A stretch of DNA of 41,622 bases from JBIQJD01 sp044507695 (GTDB taxonomy: Bacteria; Bacteroidota; Ignavibacteria; Ignavibacteriales; Ignavibacteriaceae): NCBI GenBank assembly GCA_044507695.1, contig JBIQJD010000021.1, positions 1 through 41,622 of the forward strand. The letters are read 5' to 3'. The notes beneath the pieces were generated by a model that was given only the letters and a program-made list of their open reading frames with translations, did not search any database and was not told the DNA's origin. A program made the translations under genes and the position numbers. Position 1 is the first letter of the stretch, and each line of letters opens with the position of its first letter. This document shows, one piece after another, positions 24,736-34,211 of the stretch.

Positions 24736-25956
24736 ATGACAATAAAAAAGATAATTCCGGCAGAAAGAACAGAAAAAATAATTTACGCAATTCGTGATAT
24801 TGTAGTGCTTGCAAATGAAGTTGCAAAAACCGGAAAGGAAATGCTTTATCTGAATATCGGCGATCCGAATATTTATGATTTTGCTCCGCCAAGGCATATG
24901 ATTGATGCAACATATGAAGCAATGCTGAAAAACCATAATGGTTACTCACCTTCTTCCGGAATAAAGGCAGCGCTTGATGCAATTGGCAGGGATGCCGATA
25001 AAAAGGGAATAAAAATTATTCAGGATATTTTTATCACAACCGGCGCAAGCGAAGCGATCGATATCTGCTTAACCGCGCTTGTTAATGAAGGTGAAAATGT
25101 ACTTACTCCAACTCCGGGATATCCGCTTTATACAGCAATAGCAAGCAAACTGCGTAATCATGAAAATCCGTATTATCTTGATGAAAGCAATGGCTGGCAG
25201 CCTGATATTGAAGATATCAGGAGTAAAGTTAATTCAAAAACGAGAGCAATCATTCTTATAAATCCGAATAATCCAACCGGATCAAACTGCAGTGTTGAAA
25301 CTTTAAAGCAGATTATTGAGCTGGCAAAGGAACACAATCTTGTAATTTTTGCTGATGAAATTTATGATAAGCTTTTACTTGACGGACAAATTCATACCTC
25401 AATTGCATCACTTGACAGTGAAGTTCCAGTAATTACATTTTGCGGATTATCTAAAAATTATATGGTGCCGGGTTTCCGCATTGGATGGGGAATTATAAGC
25501 GGCAACAGAAATATTCTCAACGATTATATTGAAGCGATAAACAAAATTTTACGTGCACGTTTATGTGCTAATCATCCTGAACAGTATGCTATTCCGGCCG
25601 CACTGGAAGGTGATCAATCACACCTTGCTGAAGCAAATAAAAAATTAACAAGCAGAAGAAATCTTACTGTTTCTATGTTGAACGATATTCCGGGAATTTC
25701 CTGTGTAAAACCTGAAGGCGCATTTTACGCATTCCCGCGCCTTCATATGAATCAGCCTGATAATCATTTTGTTGCTGAGCTGATAAAAGAAACCGGCGTT
25801 GTGATTGTTCCGGGCAACGGATTCGGGCAGGTTCCCGGCACGCAGCACTTTAGAGTTGTATTCCTCCCGCCGGAAGAAATTCTTGAAAAAGCTTATCAAA
25901 AAATTGGTGAGTTTGCCCAGAAATATTTTGATAAATACGAAACAATTAGTAAGTGA
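24736..25956 (+). CDS. PLP-dependent aminotransferase, class I/II (AlaA-like)
   Basis: A 406-residue fold-type I aminotransferase. Key residues are the Schiff-base Lys240 in GLSKNYMVPGFRIGWG, the INPNNPTGS segment (175-183), DEIY (207-210) and a C-terminal FRVVFLPP that includes the carboxylate-binding Arg. The GDPN start region and the LSKNYMVPGFRIGW motif fit the AlaA/alanine-pyruvate aminotransferase group; aspartate or another donor is not excluded. Its promoter must lie in or beyond the S23 repeat region directly upstream. Confidence 0.9.
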   Translation: MTIKKIIPAERTEKIIYAIRDIVVLANEVAKTGKEMLYLNIGDPNIYDFAPPRHMIDATYEAMLKNHNGYSPSSGIKAALDAIGRDADKKGIKIIQDIFITTGASEAIDICLTALVNEGENVLTPTPGYPLYTAIASKLRNHENPYYLDESNGWQPDIEDIRSKVNSKTRAIILINPNNPTGSNCSVETLKQIIELAKEHNLVIFADEIYDKLLLDGQIHTSIASLDSEVPVITFCGLSKNYMVPGFRIGWGIISGNRNILNDYIEAINKILRARLCANHPEQYAIPAALEGDQSHLAEANKKLTSRRNLTVSMLNDIPGISCVKPEGAFYAFPRLHMNQPDNHFVAELIKETGVVIVPGNGFGQVPGTQHFRVVFLPPEEILEKAYQKIGEFAQKYFDKYETISK

Positions 25957-26006
25957 TAGTTTAATGATCAACTTCTTTTATAATTAAAAAGACTCCGGGA
26001 AAGAAA

Positions 26007-27701
26007 ATGCCAAAATTTGTTTTAAACGGTACAGAAATAGAATTTAAACCAGGCCAGACGATTATTGAAGCCGCAAGAGATCACGGCGTTACAATTCCGC
26101 ACTTTTGCTGGCATCCTAAACTTTCAGTTTCGGGCAACTGCCGTGTATGTCTTGTTGAAATTGAAAAAATGCCAAAGCTTATGATTGCATGTTCAACTCT
26201 CGCCGCTGAAGGTATGGTTGTTCATTCAGAATCTGAGAAAACACTAGCAGCAAGAAATGCTGTTATGGAATTTTTGCTCATCAATCATCCGCTTGATTGC
26301 CCGATATGCGATGAAGCAGGTGAATGCAAACTTCAGGATTATGCATATCAGCATAGCAAAGGTGAAAGCCGATTTACTGAAGAAAAAACTCACAAAGATA
26401 AACGAGTTCCGCTGGGTCCTAATGTAATGTTTGATGGCGAGAGATGTATTTCCTGTTCACGCTGCATCCGTTTCTGTGATGAGATTGCAAAAGATTCCGA
26501 ACTTACATTTGTTAAACGCGGAGACAGAGTTACAATTGTTACATATCCCGGTGAAGAACTTGATAATCCATATTCAATGAATGTAACTGATATTTGCCCG
26601 GTTGGTGCATTAACCAGTAGGGATTTCAGATTTAAGGCAAGAGTGTGGGATATGTCTGCAACAGAATCAATCTGCCAGGGATGTGCAAGAGGATGCAACA
26701 TTGAGGTTTGGGTTCGTAATAATGAAGTACTTCGGTTGACTCCGCGCCATAATGAAGAGGTTAACAGCTACTGGATGTGTGATTATGGCAGATTAAACAC
26801 TTTTAAATTCGTAAATGCTGAAAACAGAATTAATGGACCTTATCTTAGAAAAGACGGTCAGCTTGAAAAAGTATTGTGGGAAGAAGCTTTTGCAGAAGCA
26901 GCAAAAAAATTAAAATCATTTAACAAAAATGAAATGGCGTTTATTGCTTCTCCGTACGTAACCAATGAAGATAATTTTGTGTTCGGCAAATTTGCAAAAA
27001 CTGTTTTTGGTTCAAACAAAATTGATTTTCTCCGCCATGTTGATTCATCATTTGGAGATGATATTCTTAAAAGAAATGATATTACTCCAAATACAACCGG
27101 CGCTGAATTAATCGGCGTTTCTTCAAAAGATGGAATAAATCTTGATGGAATTATTAAAGGAATTAAAGAAGCTAAAATAAAAGCGCTTTATGTAATTGAA
27201 GAAGATCTTGTTTCAGCATTTCCCGAACTTGAAAGCGTTCTTGCAAAACTTGATCTGTTAATTGTTCATGCAGCAAATATGAATAAAACAGCCGCGCTTG
27301 CAGATGTTTTATTCCCCGCAGCAACTTATGCTGAAAAGAACGGTACAGTTGTTAATTTTATGAACAGAGTTCAGCGCATTAAACCAGCAGTTGAGACTGT
27401 TGAAGCAGACAGGGCATTGGATGGAATGGCTCTCAGCAGGCTTGATAAATTCGGAACTGAGTTTGACCGCTGGGCTAAAAAGAACAGGCATGATGCAAGA
27501 GCTACATGGAAAATTTTGGTTTCTCTTTCTGCTGCATTAGGAATTAAAATGAAATATAATATGGCAGAAGAAGTTTTTGCAGATATTGCCGCAGCTATTC
27601 CCGCTTTTAAAGGATTGGATTATGATGTTATCGGAAGCAGCGGTGCTCCATTAAATCTACCACAAAATGAAAAAGTAAAACCGGAGTTGGAAATTAAATG
27701 A
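26007..27701 (+). CDS. nuoG: NADH-quinone oxidoreductase subunit G
   Basis: Electron-transfer subunit of complex I. The clusters seen are [2Fe-2S] N1b (Cys34, 45, 48, 62), His-Cys3 [4Fe-4S] N5 (His94, Cys98, 101, 107), N4 (Cys147, 150, 153, 197) and the bacterial extra cluster N7 (Cys223, 226, 230, 258). The molybdopterin-like domain (about 275-530) is short, giving 564 residues against about 700-900 in many bacteria. The active-site cofactor is not expected. It overlaps nuoH by four bases (ATGA). Confidence 0.94.
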   Translation: MPKFVLNGTEIEFKPGQTIIEAARDHGVTIPHFCWHPKLSVSGNCRVCLVEIEKMPKLMIACSTLAAEGMVVHSESEKTLAARNAVMEFLLINHPLDCPICDEAGECKLQDYAYQHSKGESRFTEEKTHKDKRVPLGPNVMFDGERCISCSRCIRFCDEIAKDSELTFVKRGDRVTIVTYPGEELDNPYSMNVTDICPVGALTSRDFRFKARVWDMSATESICQGCARGCNIEVWVRNNEVLRLTPRHNEEVNSYWMCDYGRLNTFKFVNAENRINGPYLRKDGQLEKVLWEEAFAEAAKKLKSFNKNEMAFIASPYVTNEDNFVFGKFAKTVFGSNKIDFLRHVDSSFGDDILKRNDITPNTTGAELIGVSSKDGINLDGIIKGIKEAKIKALYVIEEDLVSAFPELESVLAKLDLLIVHAANMNKTAALADVLFPAATYAEKNGTVVNFMNRVQRIKPAVETVEADRALDGMALSRLDKFGTEFDRWAKKNRHDARATWKILVSLSAALGIKMKYNMAEEVFADIAAAIPAFKGLDYDVIGSSGAPLNLPQNEKVKPELEIK

Positions 27702-28729
27702 GTATCTGGGAAATAATAATCATAAGTGCTATAAAGATTTTTATAATCGTTAATCTGATGCTGATGACGGTATCATATCTTGTATATTTTGAAAGAAGAA
27801 TCAGCGCATGGGCACAAAACCGGCTTGGACCAAACCGAGTAGGCTGGGAGGGAATTTTTCAGCCGTTCGCTGATGTACTTAAACTTCTGTTAAAAGAAGA
27901 TATCGTTCCAACTCAGGCTAATAAGCCAATTCATACATTAGCACCAATGATTGCATTGTTCGTTGCATTTACAACATACGCTGTTATTCCTTTCGGTCCG
28001 GAAGTAACAATATTCGGATATACAATTCCTCTTGTTGTTGCAGATATAAATATGGGGATATTGTATGTGCTTGCACTTACTTCACTCGGAGTTTACGCAA
28101 TTACTTTTGCTGGATGGTCTTCAGGAAGTAAATATTCACTGCTTGGCGGAGTAAGATCTTCCGCTCAGATGATTTCTTACGAAATATCAATGGGATTTTC
28201 AATAGCAGGAGTTTTGCTTTTATCAGAATCATTAAGACCAATTGCAATTGTTGAATCACAGGCAGGCTGGATGTGGAATGCAATTGTTCAGCCAATTGGA
28301 TTTATAACATTTTTAGTTTCTGCTTTTGCTGAAACAAACAGGCTTCCGTTTGATTTGCCTGAAGCTGAACCTGAACTTGTTGGCGGCTTTCATACTGAAT
28401 ACAGCAGTATGAAGTTTGCCGGCTTCTTTCTTGCTGAATATGCGAACATGATTATTGCAAGCGCATTAATCGTTACACTTTATCTCGGCGGCTGGCATTT
28501 CCCTTACATTGAAACTTTTGGCTTACCGGAGTGGCTTACGAGTGTAATTCAGGTTGCCACCTTTATGTTTAAGCTTGCAGCGCTTTTGTTTTTCTTTATT
28601 TGGGTAAGATGGAGTTTGCCAAGATTCAGATATGATCAACTAATGAATCTCGGCTGGAAAGTTATGTTCCCATTATCCTTAATTAATCTTATTTGGGTTG
28701 CACTGCTTATTATCGTATTTGGATTTTAA
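27698..28729 (+). CDS. nuoH: NADH-quinone oxidoreductase subunit H
   Basis: Membrane subunit that forms the quinone chamber of complex I. The 343 residues give about eight membrane segments. Signatures are YFERRISAWAQNRLGPNRVGWEG (in parts, from about 29), the loop AETNRLPFDLPEAEPELVGGFHTEYS with its conserved acidic cluster, and RFRYDQLMNLGWK near the end. It is coupled to nuoG by overlap and lies 62 bases before the chosen nuoI start. Confidence 0.96.
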   Translation: MSIWEIIIISAIKIFIIVNLMLMTVSYLVYFERRISAWAQNRLGPNRVGWEGIFQPFADVLKLLLKEDIVPTQANKPIHTLAPMIALFVAFTTYAVIPFGPEVTIFGYTIPLVVADINMGILYVLALTSLGVYAITFAGWSSGSKYSLLGGVRSSAQMISYEISMGFSIAGVLLLSESLRPIAIVESQAGWMWNAIVQPIGFITFLVSAFAETNRLPFDLPEAEPELVGGFHTEYSSMKFAGFFLAEYANMIIASALIVTLYLGGWHFPYIETFGLPEWLTSVIQVATFMFKLAALLFFFIWVRWSLPRFRYDQLMNLGWKVMFPLSLINLIWVALLIIVFGF

Positions 28730-28791
28730 AAAGATATTGATTATTTCATTAAGGATTGATTTATCAATCCAAAATATTTAACGGAGAATTG

Positions 28792-29286
28792 ATGGCAGTT
28801 AAAAAAAGGGAAAAAGATTTAACATTCTGGGAAAGAATTTACGTTCCTGAAATTATAAAGGGTTTATCATTAACATTAAAAAATATGTTTAAACCCAAGT
28901 TTACCTTGCAATATCCGGAAGAAAAATTTATTCCCCCTGCATCATACAGAGGCAGGCCTGTGCTGGTACAGGAAGAAAACGGTGAGGAAAGATGTGTTGC
29001 ATGCGGATTGTGTTCACGTGTTTGCCCACCTTTAGCTATTGAAGTTCAGGCATCTGAAACAGAGCTTGAAAAGGAAAGATATCCTGTTAAATTTGAGATA
29101 AATATGATCCGCTGTATCTTCTGTGGATTTTGTGAAGAAGTTTGCCCCGAAGAAGCAATAGTTATGAGCAAAGATTATGAACTGGCATTTTCAAGCAGAC
29201 AGGAGGCAATTTATGGTAAAGATAAACTTCTGGTTCCGGTTCATCAACTGCAGGATAGAATAGATTTTCTGCGGAATTATAAATAG
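28792..29286 (+). CDS. nuoI: NADH-quinone oxidoreductase subunit I
   Basis: Carries clusters N6a and N6b at the foot of the complex I peripheral arm. Two ferredoxin motifs are seen: CVACGLCSRVCP and CIFCGFCEEVCP. An amphipathic N-terminal helix (IIKGLSLTLKNMFKPKFT) sits on the membrane. ATG 28792 is chosen over an upstream TTG (28756), because GGAG at 28783-28786 is placed for it and homology starts near there; this gives 164 residues. It is the last complex I gene here; no nuoJ follows. Confidence 0.95.
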   Translation: MAVKKREKDLTFWERIYVPEIIKGLSLTLKNMFKPKFTLQYPEEKFIPPASYRGRPVLVQEENGEERCVACGLCSRVCPPLAIEVQASETELEKERYPVKFEINMIRCIFCGFCEEVCPEEAIVMSKDYELAFSSRQEAIYGKDKLLVPVHQLQDRIDFLRNYK

Positions 29287-29325
29287 TTGCAACGCAGGAT
29301 TTAAGTTCTTATTTTCTTGCTGTCT

Positions 29326-30993
29326 ATGCTTAAGACTATTAAAATATTTTTCGTTTTTCTGATTCTTCTTACTCCTTCAACTTTCAGTTTGGAAAAAAAC
29401 TGCGGGCTGTACTATCCTCAGTTCATTGCACAAAACTCTTCATTCGATGTTTCAATCGTTACAAGTAATCCTTTTCCGAATGCTGATAAACTTGAACTGT
29501 TCGTGCTTCCCGGTGATAAAATTGAGTTAAACAAAGCAGAGGTTCGGTCAGTATTTCATTCTTACAAATTGAATTTTTCATCCGCCGTGCTTGAAAAATC
29601 CGCAAGACCATCTTTTAAAACCGTAATTGATTTGAGCGGTAAGCAGATTTCTGCGGGAACATTCTTCCAGATACTTTTAAATTTTAATTCAGGAAGCAAT
29701 TATAATTCAGATATTAATTTCTACGGGATTTTTAAGGCCGGTGACAGAGAACTCGGCTATCTTGTTAACAAAGAAAATCAGGTTGATGAATTCTTCTCAG
29801 CGGATATTCATTTTTTTAAATCTCATAGGAATGCGGGAAGAGCAGTTCAGATCGGGAACCAATCAAATCTTAATATCTCTTTTCAGAAAGATATAGCTGA
29901 AAATCTGCTTGCAGAATTCTGGATAAAATTTACAGAACCTGATTTAACATTTCTGAAAATTTCAAACAAAAAAAACTCCGCATTTGAATTTGAAGTTGCT
30001 GCAAATGAATTCCAGATGTTAAAAGTAAATTCTGAAGAAGAAAATTTATTTACTGCTTCTTCATTCACCGGCAGAAAATCATGGAATCATATTGCAATTA
30101 ATTTTTCACGCTCACAAAATTTAATTGAGTTTTATTCAAACGGTAAACTGTTTGCAAAGTATAATTTCCCCGATCAAATAAAAACCGAAGATCTTGTTTT
30201 TAATTTTCTTCCTTCACAACAGGGAAAAGCTTATCAGCTTGAATTATTGCGTTTCATAGAATTAAACAATTCAATTGAGACTTCTTTCAGAAACAAAAAC
30301 TACCTGACTTTTAAAGCAGACAGTTCAAAGGTAATTTCGCAATTCAGATTTGATTCACAGGATGAACTTCTTACAGATAAAAATAAAGTTGTAGTAACAT
30401 CTGCAGGTTTACAATACGTAAAATCTGATGCGCCAATTCTTGCACGTGCACCGGAATTAAATATAACCTTGCTCAGCAATTCTTATGAACTTGAATGGAG
30501 CGGCGGTGATTACAAGCAGGCGGTTTCGTATGTACTGGAACGTTCGAGTGAAAATTCCGAGTATGTTCCTGTTTTTACAATTCAGGCAGATAATTCAAAT
30601 GAAAAAGTATATTCATTTCTAGATGAGATAAATCCGGAATCAGAAATTGTTTATTACAGGATTAAACAGATTAACAAAGACGGCTCGGTTGTGTATTCAT
30701 CTCAGGTTAAGCTTGGGCAGGGATTGATGGAAGCTTTTACACTCGGTCAGAATTATCCAAATCCGTTTAACCCAAAAACAAGTATTGAGATTGAGTTGTT
30801 TGAAGATTCCGATATTGAAGTTACAATTTATAACCTGGAAGGCAGAGAGATAGCAAAACTTTTTAAGGGAGCGTTAACAAAAGGAACACATAAGTTTACA
30901 TTTGATGGTGCAGAACTGCCGTCCGGAATATATCTATACAAAGTAGCCACGCCAAATTTCTCCCAAACGAAGAAAATGATTTTAACGAAATAA
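29326..30993 (+). CDS. Secreted protein with T9SS sorting domain, LamG-like region
   Basis: A 555-residue exported protein. It has a signal peptide (MLKTIKIFFVFLILLTPSTFS) and an N-terminal beta domain. A middle region (about 170-320) resembles a LamG/concanavalin-type jellyroll, with AEFWIKF and KSWNHIAINFSRSQNLIEFYSNGKL-like phrasing. A short Fn3-like segment and the C-terminal sorting domain (about 470-555, QNYPNPFNPKTSIEI, ending KKMILTK) follow. ATG 29326 is taken rather than TTG 29317, since it gives a standard signal peptide. It follows nuoI by 39 bases and may be read through from it. Function unknown. Confidence 0.75.
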   Translation: MLKTIKIFFVFLILLTPSTFSLEKNCGLYYPQFIAQNSSFDVSIVTSNPFPNADKLELFVLPGDKIELNKAEVRSVFHSYKLNFSSAVLEKSARPSFKTVIDLSGKQISAGTFFQILLNFNSGSNYNSDINFYGIFKAGDRELGYLVNKENQVDEFFSADIHFFKSHRNAGRAVQIGNQSNLNISFQKDIAENLLAEFWIKFTEPDLTFLKISNKKNSAFEFEVAANEFQMLKVNSEEENLFTASSFTGRKSWNHIAINFSRSQNLIEFYSNGKLFAKYNFPDQIKTEDLVFNFLPSQQGKAYQLELLRFIELNNSIETSFRNKNYLTFKADSSKVISQFRFDSQDELLTDKNKVVVTSAGLQYVKSDAPILARAPELNITLLSNSYELEWSGGDYKQAVSYVLERSSENSEYVPVFTIQADNSNEKVYSFLDEINPESEIVYYRIKQINKDGSVVYSSQVKLGQGLMEAFTLGQNYPNPFNPKTSIEIELFEDSDIEVTIYNLEGREIAKLFKGALTKGTHKFTFDGAELPSGIYLYKVATPNFSQTKKMILTK

Positions 30994-30996
30994 TTC

Positions 30997-31021
30997 AGCC
31001 AGAGCAGGCTTTATTATTTTT
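30997..31021 (+). terminator. Weak candidate terminator after the T9SS gene
   Basis: AGCC (30997-31000), a six-base loop and GGCT (31007-31010) are followed by TTATTATTTTT. The stem is only four base pairs, so the call rests mainly on the T-rich tail and position just after a stop codon. Confidence 0.3.
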
Positions 31022-31077
31022 ACACTGAAAAAATAAAAGTTTCGTTAGTACATTTTTTATCACATCCCGTAAAGACA

Positions 31078-32616
31078 ATGCTTTCCAAAATTTATACAAG
31101 CGCTACATACGGTATTGATGCATATATCGTTGAAGTAGAAACAAACGTTGAAAAAAATATTCCTGCTTTTGTTATAGTTGGTCTTCCCGATAACGCGGTA
31201 AAAGAAAGCCGTGAAAGAGTGATTGCTGCAATAAAAAACAGCGGGTTTGAATTTCAGATAAAAAAAATTACAGTTAATCTTGCACCGGCTGATATTAAAA
31301 AAGAAGGAAGTTCCTTTGATTTACCAATTGCCGTGGGATTTTTAGCTGCAACAGAAAAAGTAGCTCCGGTATTGCTTGAAGATACAATTTTGTTAGGCGA
31401 GCTTTCATTAGATGGTGCGCTTCGCCCTATAAAAGGTGCTCTGCCAATTTCAGTTGAAGCAAAGAAGAAAAATTTTAAACGGATAATACTTCCTAAAGAA
31501 TCAGCAGGAGAGGCAGCAATAGTTGACGGCATTGATGTTTATGGAATGGAAAATCTTGCTGAAGTAGTTGAGTTTCTAAATGGTGATCTGGATAAAGAAA
31601 AAACTTATACTGATAAAAATGATATCTTCTCAAGAGTAAATAAATATCATCTTGATTTTTCTGATGTGAAAGGGCAGGAGAATGTTAAGCGTGCACTTGA
31701 GGTTGCTGCAGCAGGTGCGCATAATATTTTGATGATCGGCCCGCCCGGTTCCGGAAAAACAATGCTTGCAAAAAGATTTCCTTCCATTCTTCCGCCCATG
31801 ACTTTTAATGAAGCACTTGAAACTACAAAGATTCATTCAGTTGCGGGAATACTGCCGAAAGACCAGGCACTTGTTACAGAGCGTCCGTTCAGAAGTCCGC
31901 ATCACACTGTTTCGGATGCAGCACTTGTTGGCGGCGGTTCTTTTCCAAGACCGGGAGAAGTTTCATTCGCTCATCATGGAGTTTTATTTTTAGATGAACT
32001 TCCAGAGTTCAAAAAAAATGTGCTTGAGGTGTTGCGCCAGCCATTGGAAGATTCAAAGGTAACTGTAAGCCGATCCAAATTATCATTAGAGTTTCCTGCG
32101 AACTTTATGCTTGCAGCAGCAATGAACCCATGTCCGTGCGGTTATTTTACTGATCCTAATAAAGAATGCACTTGTTCAACACCATTAATTCAAAGATATA
32201 TGTCAAAAATATCCGGCCCTCTGCTGGATAGAATTGATATACACATTGAAGTTCCCGCTGTTAAGTACAAAGAGTTATCTGCAGATACAAAAAGTGAATC
32301 ATCTGCCGCCGTAAGAGAAAGAGTAATTAAGGCAAGACAAATTCAATTAAAAAGATTCAGCGAAGCCAGGCATATTTTTAATAATGGGGATATGGGTTCA
32401 AAAGAAGTTAGAATTTATTGCAGGCTTGATTCGGCTGGTGCAGATCTTCTGAAGATGGCTATGACAAAACTTGGTTTATCAGCAAGAGCGTATGATAGAA
32501 TTCTAAAAGTAAGCAGAACAATTGCTGACCTGGATAACTCAGATAATATTCTTCCGCAGCATTTGAGTGAAGCAATTCAATACAGAAGTTTGGATAGAGA
32601 ATTATGGAATCATTGA
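31078..32616 (+). CDS. comM: YifB/ComM-family Mg-chelatase-like AAA+ ATPase
   Basis: A 512-residue AAA+ protein. An N-terminal Lon-protease-like S5 fold (about 1-170) lacks the need for a catalytic dyad. The ATPase has Walker A GPPGSGKT (221-228), Walker B LFLDELPEF (about 302-310) and the ChlI-type signature RSPHHTVSDAALVGGG. The Cys cluster CPCGYFTDPNKECTC and a C-terminal Mg-chelatase subdomain complete it. In Vibrio and relatives ComM is a helicase that extends branch migration during natural transformation. The same role here is inferred from family; no other competence genes are in the window. Confidence 0.93.
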   Translation: MLSKIYTSATYGIDAYIVEVETNVEKNIPAFVIVGLPDNAVKESRERVIAAIKNSGFEFQIKKITVNLAPADIKKEGSSFDLPIAVGFLAATEKVAPVLLEDTILLGELSLDGALRPIKGALPISVEAKKKNFKRIILPKESAGEAAIVDGIDVYGMENLAEVVEFLNGDLDKEKTYTDKNDIFSRVNKYHLDFSDVKGQENVKRALEVAAAGAHNILMIGPPGSGKTMLAKRFPSILPPMTFNEALETTKIHSVAGILPKDQALVTERPFRSPHHTVSDAALVGGGSFPRPGEVSFAHHGVLFLDELPEFKKNVLEVLRQPLEDSKVTVSRSKLSLEFPANFMLAAAMNPCPCGYFTDPNKECTCSTPLIQRYMSKISGPLLDRIDIHIEVPAVKYKELSADTKSESSAAVRERVIKARQIQLKRFSEARHIFNNGDMGSKEVRIYCRLDSAGADLLKMAMTKLGLSARAYDRILKVSRTIADLDNSDNILPQHLSEAIQYRSLDRELWNH

Positions 32617-32874
32617 ATCAGATGAATATAATCTTCCTGAAGTATGGAAGATCGAAAAAGATTTTTGCTCACAGGTTTCCACAAAATGAAAACCAGCCAA
32701 ATTCTTTTTGAAAATTTATAATGAAGTTGTTAGATTCATTTTGCAATCGGTTTTTATTAATCAGATAACATTAATATTACTTCATTTACCCGCATTGATG
32801 AGAACTTCCTTACGTAAACATGGTACTTTTTGCTCTTTAACAATACTATTTATTAAAAATTGAGGAACATAATA
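32617..32874. other. Intergenic region before the cytochrome-porin operon
   Basis: 258 bases, AT-rich. No clear TAnnTTTG promoter is seen; TACTTTTTG at 32824-32832 is one base too long. One TAATCAGA 8-mer (32758-32765) equals the Rrf2 half-site but has no inverted partner. GAGGAA (32862-32867) is the ribosome binding site of the next gene. Confidence 0.35.
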
Positions 32875-34200
32875 ATGTTTCGTAATCGAACGTTCTTTTC
32901 AATTTTAGTAATCCTTATCAGCCTCATTGTATTCCAATCAGAATCTGAAGCAATTCCATATTTTGCCAGAAAGTATAAGACAAGTTGTTCAACCTGCCAT
33001 GATGCAATTACTAAACGTAATCCCAGCGGTGAGGCATTCAGAAGAAATGGTTATCGAATTCCGCTTAAAGAAACAAGGGTAACAAAGGAAAAACCTGTCC
33101 CTCTTGGTGCAGAAGCATGGAAAGAACTTTGGCCTGATGCCGTTTGGCCAGGCTCATTGCCGGCTTCTTTTCCGTTAGCAGCATTTACATTGATGCGTTT
33201 AAGTCAGGATTTCCAGGAACAGAATAAAGGGAACCGCACCGAGTTTGTTATGCCTGTTTTTTTCAACCTGTTGTTTGGAGGAACTTTCGGTGAAGATGTT
33301 TCATTCTTTGGTGAATGGTCTGCATTTTCTGCGGGAGTAAACGCGCGGGGTTTGCAAAGATTATTTATTCAGTTAAATGATGTAATTGGCCCGCCAAATC
33401 ATTTTAATGTTAGAATAGGAAGATTTGAACCTGGCATTACTGATGGATATGTAAGCACTCAGAGGATGACATCAAGTGAACCAATTACACTTGGATATAA
33501 TCCTTCCGGCGGCTGGTCTGCTTCTGATCCTCAATCAGGAATTGAATTGAACGGAATAATTAATCATCGTTTTTATTATGCTGCAGGAATTGTAAACGGT
33601 GAGAGTAAAACAATTGCTGATCCGGGTGATCAAAAAGATTTTTATGGAAGAATTGCTTATCAGTTTGGCGGAGAAGGTTATGATGGGAAAGATATCGGTT
33701 TTGATTCAACTGCAGTGAGATTTACAGAAACATTTGTTGCTGTTGGTGCAAATGCATACTTCGGCAGCAGAAATAAAATTCCAATGGAAAATGTTTTCTA
33801 CGATAATTACTTTCGCCGGTTCAGCCTTGATATAAATCTTCATCTGCATGATTTTGATATTTACAGCGGCTGTATGTTTGGCAGAGATGATAATCCGTTC
33901 AATGATAATCTTCATCTTAACAGTTCTGCATTTTTTGTTGAAGGAAGTTATAATTTTTATCCGTGGCTTATTGGTTTGTTAAGATATGAAAGAGCAGCTT
34001 CATGGGTTATGAATAATGATATTGATAACTATAGTAATCTTATTCCCGCTCTTATTATTGTTTACAGAGCAAACATCCGCTTTTCAATAGAAAGTTTAAT
34101 AAGAATTGAAGCTGACCGTCAATCATCCGGAAAATTAATTTCGGCAGTAAATAAAGATCCTTTGAAATTCTTAACACTTAATTTAATGTTCGCTTTTTAA
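32875..34200 (+). CDS. Monoheme cytochrome c-porin fusion, Cyc2-like outer-membrane protein
   Basis: A 441-residue outer-membrane protein in which one c-type heme motif is fused to a beta-barrel. The signal peptide (about 1-26) is followed at once by a small heme domain: PYFARKYKTSCSTCH (Cys38, Cys41, His42), then EAFRRNGYRIP. This PxFAR-C-x2-CH-x-GxxFxxxGY pattern is that of Cyc2-type proteins. The remaining 370 residues look like a porin barrel, with amphipathic strands and a terminal Phe (LMFAF). Cyc2 oxidises Fe(II) at the cell surface; the substrate here is unknown. ATG 32875 is chosen over TTG 32860, since GAGGAA lies between them. It is followed by a cupredoxin gene 11 bases on. Confidence 0.75.
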   Translation: MFRNRTFFSILVILISLIVFQSESEAIPYFARKYKTSCSTCHDAITKRNPSGEAFRRNGYRIPLKETRVTKEKPVPLGAEAWKELWPDAVWPGSLPASFPLAAFTLMRLSQDFQEQNKGNRTEFVMPVFFNLLFGGTFGEDVSFFGEWSAFSAGVNARGLQRLFIQLNDVIGPPNHFNVRIGRFEPGITDGYVSTQRMTSSEPITLGYNPSGGWSASDPQSGIELNGIINHRFYYAAGIVNGESKTIADPGDQKDFYGRIAYQFGGEGYDGKDIGFDSTAVRFTETFVAVGANAYFGSRNKIPMENVFYDNYFRRFSLDINLHLHDFDIYSGCMFGRDDNPFNDNLHLNSSAFFVEGSYNFYPWLIGLLRYERAASWVMNNDIDNYSNLIPALIIVYRANIRFSIESLIRIEADRQSSGKLISAVNKDPLKFLTLNLMFAF

Positions 34201-34211
34201 GGAAAGTAATT

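Noticed and set aside
28756..28791. Upstream TTG start for nuoI
   Set aside because: Adds 12 residues outside the family alignment, while ATG 28792 has a well-placed GGAG.
32758..32765. TAATCAGA, equal to an Rrf2 half-site, upstream of the heme-porin
   Set aside because: Single copy, no inverted partner, about 110 bases from the start codon; an 8-mer match in AT-rich DNA is expected by chance.
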